This document shows positions 1 to 6,120 of a stretch of DNA of 8,232 bases, piece by piece; position 1 is the stretch's first letter, and every line of letters starts with the position of its first letter. The position numbers and the translations under genes are program-made. Under the pieces are notes generated by a model. It was not told the origin of the DNA, ran no database searches, and saw only the letters and a list, made by a program, of their open reading frames with translations. The stretch is from NCBI GenBank assembly GCA_900555225.1, contig USKL01000054.1, positions 1 through 8,232 of the forward strand, read 5' to 3'. Source of the stretch: an uncultured Collinsella sp. GTDB taxonomy: Bacteria; Actinomycetota; Coriobacteriia; Coriobacteriales; Coriobacteriaceae.

Positions 1-417
1 CTCGACGCCCGTTCCGTCAAAATCGATGTCCTCGATTGCCTTGCCCTCGAGCACGCGTTTGCCGTCCATGACCTGCGCCAACGCCGGCGGAATGGCGGCG
101 ACATCGGTCTTGATCAGGTAGCCGCGGGCGCCCAGCTTGAGCGCCGACACAATGTACTCGTCATCCGAGAACGTCGTCAGAAACACCACGCGCGCCGCAG
201 GGTCGTGCTCAAGGATCTCGCGCGCGGCCGAAAGGCCGTCGCGTCCCGGCATCTGGATGTCGAGCAGCGCGATATCGGGTGCGTGCTCGGCGTAGAGCGC
301 CACCGCATCGTTGCCGTTGGCACCGGTGCCCACCACTCCGATCTGCGGCTGGGCGCCCAAGATAATCTTGAGCGAATCGACCACCAAGCGGTCGTCGTCG
401 ACAACGATGAGCCTCAT
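1..417 (-). CDS. Response regulator, NarL/FixJ-like (receiver domain; C-terminus off the window)
   Basis: This is the response regulator partner of the kinase just upstream; phosphorylation should change its DNA binding. The 139 visible residues start MRLIVVDDDR and read open to the left edge, so the gene is partial. The receiver domain is complete: acidic pocket D7-D9, phospho-acceptor D53 in ALLDIQMPGRDG, switch T81 and conserved K103 in the RGYLIK segment. Receiver style and pairing with a HisKA_3 kinase imply a LuxR-type helix-turn-helix at the C-terminus, but that part is not in view. The ATG overlaps the kinase stop (ATGA), and an AAGGAG lies about 11 bases upstream inside the kinase, so translation is probably coupled. 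Its likely targets are the divergent ABC operon and perhaps its own promoter; this is inferred from position only. Confidence 0.93.
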   Translation of the reverse strand, partial: MRLIVVDDDRLVVDSLKIILGAQPQIGVVGTGANGNDAVALYAEHAPDIALLDIQMPGRDGLSAAREILEHDPAARVVFLTTFSDDEYIVSALKLGARGYLIKTDVAAIPPALAQVMDGKRVLEGKAIEDIDFDGTGVE

Positions 418-1559
418 CGGCCCTCATCTCCTTGATGTTTGGGAACGGTGGCAAACACGCGCCAGCCGCCGGCGCTGGCACGCGGGCCGGCGGTGAAGGT
501 GCCGCCAAGCGCCTCGATGCGCTCGCGCATGGAGGCGAGCCCCATGCCCTCCGCAGCGCCGCGGCCGCTTGCTTGGACCCCGCCCGCGCCATCGTCGGTA
601 ACGACAAGCTGGTAAAACGACGGATGTTCCATGCATCGTACGGTGACGGTTTGGGCGCAAGCGTGGCGCATGGCGTTGGAAAGCGCCTCGCGCAGCACCG
701 CCGCAAAGCAGTTGGCGACGTTGGCGGGCGCATGCTCGGCCAAAACCTCAAGCTCAATCTGCGGACCGCTGTCCGTGCGTGCGCCTCCAACGATGCGCCC
801 GAGCTGCACGGAGAGGTCAGTCGCATTGTCGTTGAGCGCGTGGACGCTGGCGCGCACGAGCTGGAGCGCCTCGTCAACCGTGCGTTTGACGTCGGCGAAA
901 TCGGCGGCGACGCCGGGCTCATCGGCATGGACCACGCGCAAGGCCTCGGCTTGAAGCGAAGCGCGCGTGAGCTGGTGCCCGACGTTATCGTGGATCTCGC
1001 GCGCGATGCGGGCGCGTTCGGCGAGCGTCGCGAGCTCGACTTCGTAGTCCTGGCGGTCGGCAAGGTCGCGGTTGCGCGCTTCGAGCGCGAGGGCTCGTTC
1101 TTGCAGCTCGTCGCGGGTACGGCGCATGCGCTGTTGCTCGCGCTCCAGTTGGGCGGTACGTAGCGATAGCAAGGTGGCGGCAACCGAAAGGATGGCGGTC
1201 AGCAGGAGTGTTCGGGTGGTGAGCGCGCCGCCGCGAAGGTCCGCGACAAGCGCGCAGACAAACACGGCGCCAATCGCCAGCGCGGGCCAGATGCGTTCAC
1301 GGCGCACGCGTCGCGCGATGTCATAGAGGATGAGAGGCGCAAACGGCACAAACGGCGGCACGAAGACAGCCGCGATGATGTAAGCGCAGCTCGCGGTCTC
1401 GCTTACACGGCGCGTGCGTTCCTCCTGTGCGACCTCGGCCAGCGAGGTGGCGATAACGCCAAGGCAAAACGCCACAACCAGACGAGCGTCCACGGCAAGA
1501 CCCATGGCGGCCGCAATGCAGCACGCCAGCACAATCGATTTGTCGAAAAGCCTGTTCAT
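414..1559 (-). CDS. Membrane sensor histidine kinase, HisKA_3 type (LnrJ/DesK-like)
   Basis: This 381-residue sensor kinase should autophosphorylate and pass phosphate to the downstream regulator. Roughly five hydrophobic segments (about 7-22, 26-41, 58-79, 91-107, 117-132) are joined by short loops. There is no extracytoplasmic domain, which suggests sensing within the membrane. A charged coiled coil (about 134-180) leads to the dimerisation/phosphotransfer motif AREIHDNVGHQLT with phospho-His H190. The ATP-binding domain shows the N box (REALSNAMRHA, N295), the TDDGAGG G1 box (321-327) and GMGLASMRERI (338-348). The start at MNRLFDKSIV is chosen because hydrophobic sequence begins there and a TACAAT box sits just before it. 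The frame stays open to 1721, but that extension is Arg-rich and looks non-coding. It belongs to the same family as the LnrJ kinase of linearmycin resistance; the signal here is unknown. Confidence 0.93.
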   Translation of the reverse strand: MNRLFDKSIVLACCIAAAMGLAVDARLVVAFCLGVIATSLAEVAQEERTRRVSETASCAYIIAAVFVPPFVPFAPLILYDIARRVRRERIWPALAIGAVFVCALVADLRGGALTTRTLLLTAILSVAATLLSLRTAQLEREQQRMRRTRDELQERALALEARNRDLADRQDYEVELATLAERARIAREIHDNVGHQLTRASLQAEALRVVHADEPGVAADFADVKRTVDEALQLVRASVHALNDNATDLSVQLGRIVGGARTDSGPQIELEVLAEHAPANVANCFAAVLREALSNAMRHACAQTVTVRCMEHPSFYQLVVTDDGAGGVQASGRGAAEGMGLASMRERIEALGGTFTAGPRASAGGWRVFATVPKHQGDEGR

Positions 1560-1565
1560 ACGGGT

Positions 1566-1571
1566 ATTGTA
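1566..1571 (-). promoter_or_regulatory. Candidate -10 box for the kinase operon, implying a leaderless mRNA
   Basis: TACAAT on the minus strand matches the -10 consensus in five of six bases. Counting its last T as -7 puts +1 exactly on the A of the kinase ATG at 1559. No Shine-Dalgarno sequence lies between box and start, which fits leaderless translation. No clear TTGACA-like -35 is visible 16-19 bases upstream, so the promoter may need an activator. Leaderless messages are common in actinobacteria; the call is inference from position. Confidence 0.5.
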
Positions 1572-1674
1572 CGCGAAGCTACGCGTGGTGGAGGGGCCGC
1601 CTGCGCAACCGTGACATTCCTCCCGCACGGCAAATCGGGGGCGCCGGCGGGCCACGCGACCAAGCCCCGCACTC

Positions 1675-1688
1675 GTGACAAAGCTCAC
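1675..1688. promoter_or_regulatory. GTGA-N6-TCAC dyad, Crp/Fnr-like operator candidate
   Basis: The sequence GTGACAAAGCTCAC is a perfect 4+4 inverted repeat with a 6-base spacer, the core layout of Crp/Fnr-family sites (TGTGA-N6-TCACA), though the outermost T and A are missing. It lies between the two divergent starts, about 47 bases from the proposed start point of the rightward operon. It could also bind the neighbouring response regulator. An 8-base dyad can arise by chance. Confidence 0.3.
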
Positions 1689-1713
1689 TGGCGCGCGCCG
1701 TCCGCTCCTGCGA

Positions 1714-1722
1714 TGATGCAAT
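1714..1722 (+). promoter_or_regulatory. Candidate extended -10 for the ABC-2 exporter operon
   Basis: TGATGCAAT fits an extended -10 (TGn followed by a hexamer with four of six TATAAT bases). It would start transcription near 1729, giving a leader of about 28 bases that includes the AGAAGG ribosome-binding site at 1743-1748. No recognisable -35 is found at normal spacing, so an activator may be required. This is a weak call based on sequence pattern alone. Confidence 0.28.
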
Positions 1723-1756
1723 CGTACCGGGCCACGACCAACAGAAGGGCCGCCTC

Positions 1757-2695
1757 ATGACAGACATCGTCCGCGTCGAAAACCTCGTCAAGCGCTACGA
1801 CGACCTTATCGCGCTCGACCACTTTAACCTCAGCATCGCCCCCGGCGAGATCTTTGGCCTGCTGGGCCCCAACGGCTCGGGCAAGACCACGTCCATCAAC
1901 TGCATCCTGCAGCTGCTCGCCTACGACAAGGGCACCATCGAGCTGTTCGGCGAGCCCATGACGCCCGCCCGCTACGACCTCAAGCGCCGCATCGGTGTGG
2001 TGCCGCAGCAGGTGGCGGTATTCGACGAGCTCACCGTGCGCGAGAATATCGACTATTTCTGCAGCCTTTACGTTAGCGACCGTAAGCGCCGCCGTGCGCT
2101 GGTGGACGAGGCGATCGACTTTGTCGGGCTGGGCGACTTTGCCAAGTTCCGCCCCGGCAAGCTCTCGGGCGGCCTGGCACGTCGCCTCAACATTGCCTGC
2201 GGCATTGCGCACAAGCCCGAGCTCATCTTCTTTGACGAGCCCACGGTGGCAGTCGACCCGCAGAGTCGCAACGCCATCCTGGAGGGCATCTGCCGCTTGC
2301 GCGACGAGGGCGCCACGGTGGTGTATACCAGCCATTACATGGAGGAAGTCGAGCAGATCTGCAGCCGCATCATGATCATGGACGGCGGGCGCGTGCTGGC
2401 GCAGGGCACCAACGACGAACTCAAGCGCATGATTCAGATGGGCGAGAAGATCGTGATCGAGGTCGGCGAGGTGCCGAGCGCGGCGCTTGGTGCCGTCGCG
2501 AGCTTGCCGCATGTCCTGGACCTGTCGGCGACGGCGGGCCAGCTCACGTTTTCGTGCGAGGCGAGCCCGCATAACCTGACGGACATTCTCGATGCGCTGC
2601 GCTCGCATGACGTGGCGCTCGGCCGCATTTATTCCGAGCCGCCGACCCTCAACGACGTGTTCCTCGAGATCACCGGCCGCGAGCTGCGCGACTAG
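1757..2695 (+). CDS. ABC transporter ATP-binding protein, DrrA/NatA/LnrL-like
   Basis: This 312-residue cytoplasmic ATPase should power export through the two permeases encoded next. The nucleotide-binding domain is complete: Walker A GPNGSGKT (37-44), Q-loop in VVPQQ (about 84-85), signature LSGGLARRLNIAC (136-148), Walker B LIFFDE (156-161) with catalytic E161, and H-loop H193 in TSHYMEE. LSGGL in place of LSGGQ is a usual variant in this exporter subfamily. After about residue 230 there is a small C-terminal domain as in DrrA-type proteins, ending in a conserved-looking PTLNDVFLEITGREL. The length is normal for the family. The start follows AGAAGG with 8 bases spacing. It is the first gene of the operon, and its stop codon overlaps the ribosome-binding site of the next gene. 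The substrate cannot be read from the ATPase. Confidence 0.95.
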   Translation: MTDIVRVENLVKRYDDLIALDHFNLSIAPGEIFGLLGPNGSGKTTSINCILQLLAYDKGTIELFGEPMTPARYDLKRRIGVVPQQVAVFDELTVRENIDYFCSLYVSDRKRRRALVDEAIDFVGLGDFAKFRPGKLSGGLARRLNIACGIAHKPELIFFDEPTVAVDPQSRNAILEGICRLRDEGATVVYTSHYMEEVEQICSRIMIMDGGRVLAQGTNDELKRMIQMGEKIVIEVGEVPSAALGAVASLPHVLDLSATAGQLTFSCEASPHNLTDILDALRSHDVALGRIYSEPPTLNDVFLEITGRELRD

Positions 2696-2704
2696 GGGGC
2701 AGCC

Positions 2705-3892
2705 ATGTTCAACACCATTATCATTACGGTCAAGACGCTGCTGCGCCGACCGAGTACGTGGGTCTGGGGCGCTCTCTTTCCCATCGCGCTTTCCACGATG
2801 TTCATGTTTATGTTTGCGAACCTCAGCTCCGACGGCACGGTCGACCCGGTGCCGGTTGCCGTCATAGCGGACGAGGCCTGGGACGCCTCGACCTTTAAGG
2901 ACGTGGCGACGTCGCTTGCCAAGGAGAGCGACGATCAGCTGCTCGAGATTCACGAGTGCGACGACGCAGCCGATGCGAGCCGTGCGCTCAAGTCCGGCGA
3001 GGTCGCGGGCATCTATACGGTCGACGACGCAGGAGTACCCAAGCTCACACTGCTATCGAGCTACGACAGCTCGCGTGCCTCATCGGTGCTCACCGACCGC
3101 AGCATTCTGGAGACGGTGGCAAGTTCGTATACGCAAAATGCGGAGCTCATGTCCCAGATTGCCCAGGACAACCCGGCGGCGCTCGCCGATCCGGAGGCGG
3201 TTGCGCGCGCCCTGTCGCTCGAGGGCGGAACCCGCCGCGTAAACCTGACACGCACCACGCCCGACGGCACGGTCATCTACTATTACGCACTTTTTGGCCT
3301 GGTCGCGATGATGTCTGCCGAGTTTGCCGCCTTGAGCGTCGTCGACCTGCAGCCCAATCTGTCGGGCCTTGGCGCGCGTCGCTGCGTGGGCGGTCTTTCC
3401 AAGACGGCATCGCTGGCCGGTATCTTTGTGGGCTCGTGGCTGGTCTCCTTTGCCTCGATGACGATCGCGATCGGCTACGTGCGCCTGATCGTGGGCGTCG
3501 ACTTTGGCGGGCGCGAGGGGCTGTGTCTGGTGGGCGGCGCCGCTTCCGCGCTTGCCGCCACGGGCCTGGGACTCTTTGTGGGCACGCTTCCCGTTAAGGG
3601 CGGCAAGGCGTCCAAGTCCGGCATCCTCACGGGCTTTGCTACCACGTGCGCCCTGTTCGCCGGCCTCTACGGCGAGCCGGCGATGGCGCTTGCCGACGAC
3701 GTCGCCCGCGCCTGCCCGGCCGAGTGCTGGCTCAACCCCGTCAAGCTCATCTGCGACATGTTCAACCGCCTGTATTTCTTTGAGGACCTGGGCCCCTTTG
3801 TCGTTCGCGCCGGCGCGCTGGTCCTTATGGCGCTGCTGTTCGTTGCCGCCGCCACGCTGACCTTTGGAAGGAGCCGCTATGAGCACCTTTAA
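2705..3892 (+). CDS. ABC-2 family transporter permease (first of a pair)
   Basis: This 395-residue membrane protein is probably one half of a heterodimeric exporter with the next gene product. It has the ABC-2 (ABC2_membrane_3, NatB/YhaP/LnrM-like) plan: one membrane helix near the N-terminus (about 19-38), a large extracytoplasmic domain (about 40-190), then about five more helices (190-212, 232-262, 273-295, 304-322, 364-386). The segment WLNPVKLICDMFNRLYFFEDL (342-362) before the last helix resembles the conserved Pro-containing stretch of this family. The start is 9 bases after the ATPase stop, with an AGGGGG ribosome-binding site (2694-2699) that overlaps that stop. Its 3' end overlaps the second permease by 14 bases. 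It should sit in the cytoplasmic membrane; the cargo is unknown. Confidence 0.92.
   Translation: MFNTIIITVKTLLRRPSTWVWGALFPIALSTMFMFMFANLSSDGTVDPVPVAVIADEAWDASTFKDVATSLAKESDDQLLEIHECDDAADASRALKSGEVAGIYTVDDAGVPKLTLLSSYDSSRASSVLTDRSILETVASSYTQNAELMSQIAQDNPAALADPEAVARALSLEGGTRRVNLTRTTPDGTVIYYYALFGLVAMMSAEFAALSVVDLQPNLSGLGARRCVGGLSKTASLAGIFVGSWLVSFASMTIAIGYVRLIVGVDFGGREGLCLVGGAASALAATGLGLFVGTLPVKGGKASKSGILTGFATTCALFAGLYGEPAMALADDVARACPAECWLNPVKLICDMFNRLYFFEDLGPFVVRAGALVLMALLFVAAATLTFGRSRYEHL
3868..3873 (+). promoter_or_regulatory. Ribosome-binding site deciding the start of the second permease
   Basis: AAGGAG lies 5 bases before the ATG at 3879, inside the end of the preceding gene. It favours that ATG over the in-frame TTG at 3864, which would place this very site inside the coding sequence. 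Confidence 0.75.
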
Positions 3893-5084
3893 GACTGCGC
3901 TTCGCATGGCGCTGGCGCACCCGTTCTACCTGCTCATCTATACGGTGTTTATCTCGCTCATGGGCGTATTCATCGCGGCATCGGTGAGCTGGAACTCGTC
4001 GCAGCTCACCGAGTACGAGCCCTACGATGCCAACGTGATCGTGGTCGACCGCGACGACAGCGACCTTTCGCATGCGCTCACCAAGCACCTGGGGTCGCGC
4101 TTTGAGTTGGTCACGGGCGTCGGCGACGATACCTACGATCTTGCGGACGCGCTCTCCAAGAGCAACAGCGCCAAGGGTAGCGCCGACTGCGTGTTCTTTA
4201 TCCCGGAGGGGTTTGAGAACGACCTGGTCGCGGCCGCCCGCGCGGGGGAGGCCCTGCCCAAGCTCGATGTGACCTACGGTGCCGGCACCATGGCGGCGGC
4301 GCTTTCGTCTGCTGAGGCCTCGCGCTGGATTTCGCTCGCGGGCGCTGCAGCGGCCCTAGAGCCCGCCGCCTCTAATGGTAGCGTCGCCAAGGCCGCCGAG
4401 CATGCCGCCGCCAAGCGCGCCGAGGTCCAGATTGAGCAGGTCAAGGTTGGTTCGACTGCCGCCGCCATGCTCAAGTCGTATTTCAACTTTGGCGCGTACG
4501 CGATTATCTCGTCGGTCATCGTATCGGTGGGGCTGGTGTTCTCGGGCATGAACGAGCCCGAGCGCGTGCGTCGTATGGATGCCGGCCCAATCTCCGAGCG
4601 CCGGCGTTCGCTCGCCGTGTTTGCGGCCGCCACTGTGATCACCGTCTGCATCTGGTTTGTGTCGAGCATGATGGGCGTCGTGGGCTTTGCCGGCGCGGTT
4701 GCCGAGGTCGGCGTGGGTCGTGTGTGCCTGGCGCTGGCGGCGACGTTTGCCCTGGCGTGCACGCCTCTGGCCGTTGGCTTTGCTCTTTCGAGCCTGGGTG
4801 CGCGTGAGGAGCTGCTCAACGGTGTGGGCAACCTGCTTGGCATGCTCATGACGTTTTTGGGCGGCGCTTGGATGCCGCTGTCGCTGATGGGTTCGGCCGT
4901 GCAGACGGTGGCGCACTTTGTGCCGACGTATTGGGTGAACGACGCGATCGGCAAGGCGCTCGCTTCGGACCTGACGTCCACCGTGTTGGGCGACATCGCC
5001 TGCGACCTGGGCGTCACCGTGCTCTTCGCCGCCGCCATTGCCGCCGTAGGTCTGGCTCTCGCACGCGCCAAATCCCGCGCCTAG
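3879..5084 (+). CDS. ABC-2 family transporter permease (second of a pair)
   Basis: This 401-residue permease shares the layout of its upstream partner. It has a first helix at about 15-35, an extracytoplasmic domain at about 36-200, then helices at roughly 202-222, 246-270, 280-302, 311-335 and 375-396. The pre-terminal motif HFVPTYWVNDAIGKAL (346-361) sits where the partner has its NPVKLICD stretch. The external domain ends in an Ala-rich, helix-forming segment (about 152-190), perhaps a short coiled coil. Two paralogous but diverged permeases after one ATPase are typical of LnrLMN-like exporters, which supports a heterodimer. The ATG at 3879 is chosen for its strong AAGGAG site. It is the last gene of the operon; no T-tailed terminator follows, but a repeat cluster begins within a few bases. 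Confidence 0.92.
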   Translation: MSTFKTALRMALAHPFYLLIYTVFISLMGVFIAASVSWNSSQLTEYEPYDANVIVVDRDDSDLSHALTKHLGSRFELVTGVGDDTYDLADALSKSNSAKGSADCVFFIPEGFENDLVAAARAGEALPKLDVTYGAGTMAAALSSAEASRWISLAGAAAALEPAASNGSVAKAAEHAAAKRAEVQIEQVKVGSTAAAMLKSYFNFGAYAIISSVIVSVGLVFSGMNEPERVRRMDAGPISERRRSLAVFAAATVITVCIWFVSSMMGVVGFAGAVAEVGVGRVCLALAATFALACTPLAVGFALSSLGAREELLNGVGNLLGMLMTFLGGAWMPLSLMGSAVQTVAHFVPTYWVNDAIGKALASDLTSTVLGDIACDLGVTVLFAAAIAAVGLALARAKSRA

Positions 5085-5104
5085 CCACCTAGTCATCGGG
5101 TACT

Positions 5105-5160
5105 CATTGGGGACAGACTTAAACGACCAAGAGTGGTCATTGGGGGCAGACTTAAACGAC
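5105..5160 (+). repeat. Two 23-base direct repeats, one mismatch apart
   Basis: Copies at 5105-5127 and 5138-5160 both begin CATTGGGG and end CAGACTTAAACGAC, and differ at a single base (A or G) between these parts. Between them GACCA-AGAG-TGGTC (5125-5138) can form a small hairpin. A third, shortened relative starts at 5166 (ATGTGGGGGCAGTC). Two copies do not make a CRISPR array. Confidence 0.8.
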
Positions 5161-5169
5161 TAGTCATGT

Positions 5170-5214
5170 GGGGGCAGTCTTTGCCGAACCGCCGGCTTGC
5201 TAAGGACTGTCCCC
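5170..5214 (+). repeat. Inverted repeat, 13-pair hairpin with 19-base loop
   Basis: GGGGGCAGTCTTT (5170-5182) pairs over its full length with AAGGACTGTCCCC (5202-5214) if two G-U pairs are allowed, so it would fold best as plus-strand RNA. The loop contains the palindrome GCCGGC. It is part of the repeat cluster. No T-run follows, so it is not an ordinary terminator. Confidence 0.6.
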
Positions 5215-5219
5215 AGCTG

Positions 5220-5250
5220 CCGGCAGAAAGGGAACGTCCCTAACTGCCGG
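5220..5250. repeat. 31-base near-perfect palindrome
   Basis: CCGGCAG (5220-5226) pairs with CTGCCGG (5244-5250), and the interior AGGGA (5229-5233) pairs with TCCCT (5237-5241) around an ACG loop; only an AA/AA internal bulge breaks the stem. The overlapping 10-mer CTGCCGGCAG (5217-5226) is itself a palindrome. This is the most compact structure in the block and looks like a REP unit. Confidence 0.7.
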
Positions 5251-5274
5251 GTGGCGAAAGAGTGTCCCCAACAG

Positions 5275-5305
5275 CTAGTCATTTAAGAACGTTCCCAATG
5301 ACTAG
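5275..5305. repeat. 9-base perfect inverted repeat at the end of the repeat block
   Basis: CTAGTCATT (5275-5283) and AATGACTAG (5297-5305) form a perfect stem around a 13-base loop, which itself contains the palindrome GAACGTTC (5287-5294). The downstream side is A-rich rather than T-rich, so intrinsic termination on the plus strand is not supported. Confidence 0.65.
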
Positions 5306-5307
5306 TC

Positions 5308-5398
5308 TGAAATAAAATCCAGGCCACGCTCCAAAATAGTTCGCCATGGTTTACTATTACGCTCATAAAGTAGTACGAGGCTAACAACGGGGGATACC
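5308..5398 (+). promoter_or_regulatory. AT-richer promoter region of the second ABC operon
   Basis: This stretch is visibly richer in A and T than its surroundings. It contains two possible -10 boxes, TACTAT (5352-5357) and CATAAA (5364-5369), neither with a convincing -35. TACTA (5352-5356) and TAGTA (5371-5375) form a short dyad that could be an operator. GGGGGA (5389-5394) is the ribosome-binding site, 4 bases before the ATG. The location is reasonable, but the exact boxes are uncertain. Confidence 0.35.
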
Positions 5399-6112
5399 AT
5401 GGCAACGCAGGAAGCCTATGTCCAGGTCAAAGGGCTCAAGAAGCACTACGGCGACGGTGATGCGCGCCTGACGGTACTCGATGGCATCGACGCGTCCATC
5501 AACCGCGGCGAGATCTGCGTCATGCTGGGGCCCTCGGGCTCGGGCAAGTCGACCTTTCTCAACCTGATCGGCGGCCTGGAGGAGGCTGACGGCGGCTCCA
5601 TCATGGTGGACAGCTGCGACCTCACGGTGCTCAAGCCTGCCGACCTGGGCGAGTATCGCCGCCGTGAGCTGGGCTTTGTCTTCCAGTTCTACAACCTGGT
5701 GCCCGACCTCACCATCAAGGAGAACATCGAGGTCACGGCGCACCTGTCCAAAAACCCGCTCAATGTCGACGACCTGCTGCGTTCGCTGGGCCTTTACGAG
5801 CACCGCAACAAGTTCCCGCGCCAGGTCTCGGGCGGCCAGCAGCAGCGCTGTGCCATCGGTCGTGCGCTCGTCAAAAATCCGGGCCTGCTGCTGTGCGACG
5901 AGCCGACGGGCGCGCTTGACTACAAGACGTCCAAGGAAATCTTGCAGCTCATGGAGGATGTCAACCGCACCTACGGCTGCACCATCATCATTGTCACCCA
6001 CAATGCCGCCATTGCGCGCATGGCCAATCGCGTGCTGCGCCTGCGCGACGGGCGCATCGTCGAGGATGAGCTCAACGAGTCGCCCGTCGCGGCCGCCGAG
6101 CTCGATTGGTAG
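5399..6112 (+). CDS. ABC transporter ATP-binding protein, MacB/LolD/FtsE-like
   Basis: This 237-residue cytoplasmic ATPase should pair with the FtsX-like permease encoded 8 bases later. Motifs are intact: Walker [10 protein letters not shown] (44-52), Q-loop Q96 in [10 protein letters not shown], signature [15 protein letters not shown] (143-157), Walker [13 protein letters not shown] (163-174) with E168, and H-loop H201 in IVTHN. The FQFYNL and DEPTGALD forms are typical of the MacB/LolD/BceA group of mechanotransmission-type ABC proteins, which act on lipoproteins, peptides or cell-wall functions rather than pumping through a classic channel. The length is normal for the group. The start follows GGGGGA with good spacing. 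It is a different ABC subfamily from the ATPase at 1757-2695, so the two transporters are not recent duplicates. Confidence 0.95.
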   Translation: MATQEAYVQVKGLKKHYGDGDARLTVLDGIDASINRGEICVMLGPSGSGKSTFLNLIGGLEEADGGSIMVDSCDLTVLKPADLGEYRRRELGFVFQFYNLVPDLTIKENIEVTAHLSKNPLNVDDLLRSLGLYEHRNKFPRQVSGGQQQRCAIGRALVKNPGLLLCDEPTGALDYKTSKEILQLMEDVNRTYGCTIIIVTHNAAIARMANRVLRLRDGRIVEDELNESPVAAAELDW

Positions 6113-6120
6113 GCGGCGCC

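Larger units (their letters stand above)
5089..5307. repeat. Intergenic cluster of short direct and inverted repeats (REP/MITE-like)
   Basis: About 220 bases between the two ABC operons are made of variants of one core, GGGGACAG(T/A)CTT, in both orientations. The motif CTAGTCAT occurs directly at 5089, 5160 and 5275 and inverted at 5298-5305. A 10-base perfect inverted repeat, GACTAGTCAT at 5158-5167 and ATGACTAGTC at 5298-5307, brackets a 150-base unit. No reading frame of note and no transposase are present. The make-up suggests a non-autonomous REP-like element family scattered in the genome, but copy number cannot be judged from this window. Confidence 0.75.

Noticed and set aside
209..1183. 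324-codon minus-strand frame and 243-codon plus-strand frame (432-1163) over the kinase and regulator genes
   Set aside because: The kinase and receiver frames carry all catalytic motifs. These alternatives are Pro/Ser/Arg- or Ala/Arg-rich shadows.
1560..1721. Longer kinase starting at 1721
   Set aside because: The extra 54 residues are Arg-rich with no domain, would cover the divergent control region, and lie upstream of a good -10 box placed at the inner ATG.
1685..2953. 422-codon open frame on the minus strand
   Set aside because: It is antisense to the ABC ATPase with intact Walker motifs and has no recognisable fold; it is a composition artefact.
3864..3878. TTG start for the second permease
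   Set aside because: The strong AAGGAG site lies inside this extension and fits the ATG at 3879.
3080..3907. 275-codon open frame on the minus strand
   Set aside because: It is antisense to the first ABC-2 permease, with low-complexity Ala/Arg/Gly/Lys-rich translation and no credible start or neighbour.
5105..5160. Start of a CRISPR array
   Set aside because: There are only two near-identical units with a 10-base gap, and the related copies nearby are inverted; no cas gene is present.
5275..5320. Intrinsic terminator for the exporter operon
   Set aside because: The hairpin is real, but the following bases are A-rich rather than a T-run.
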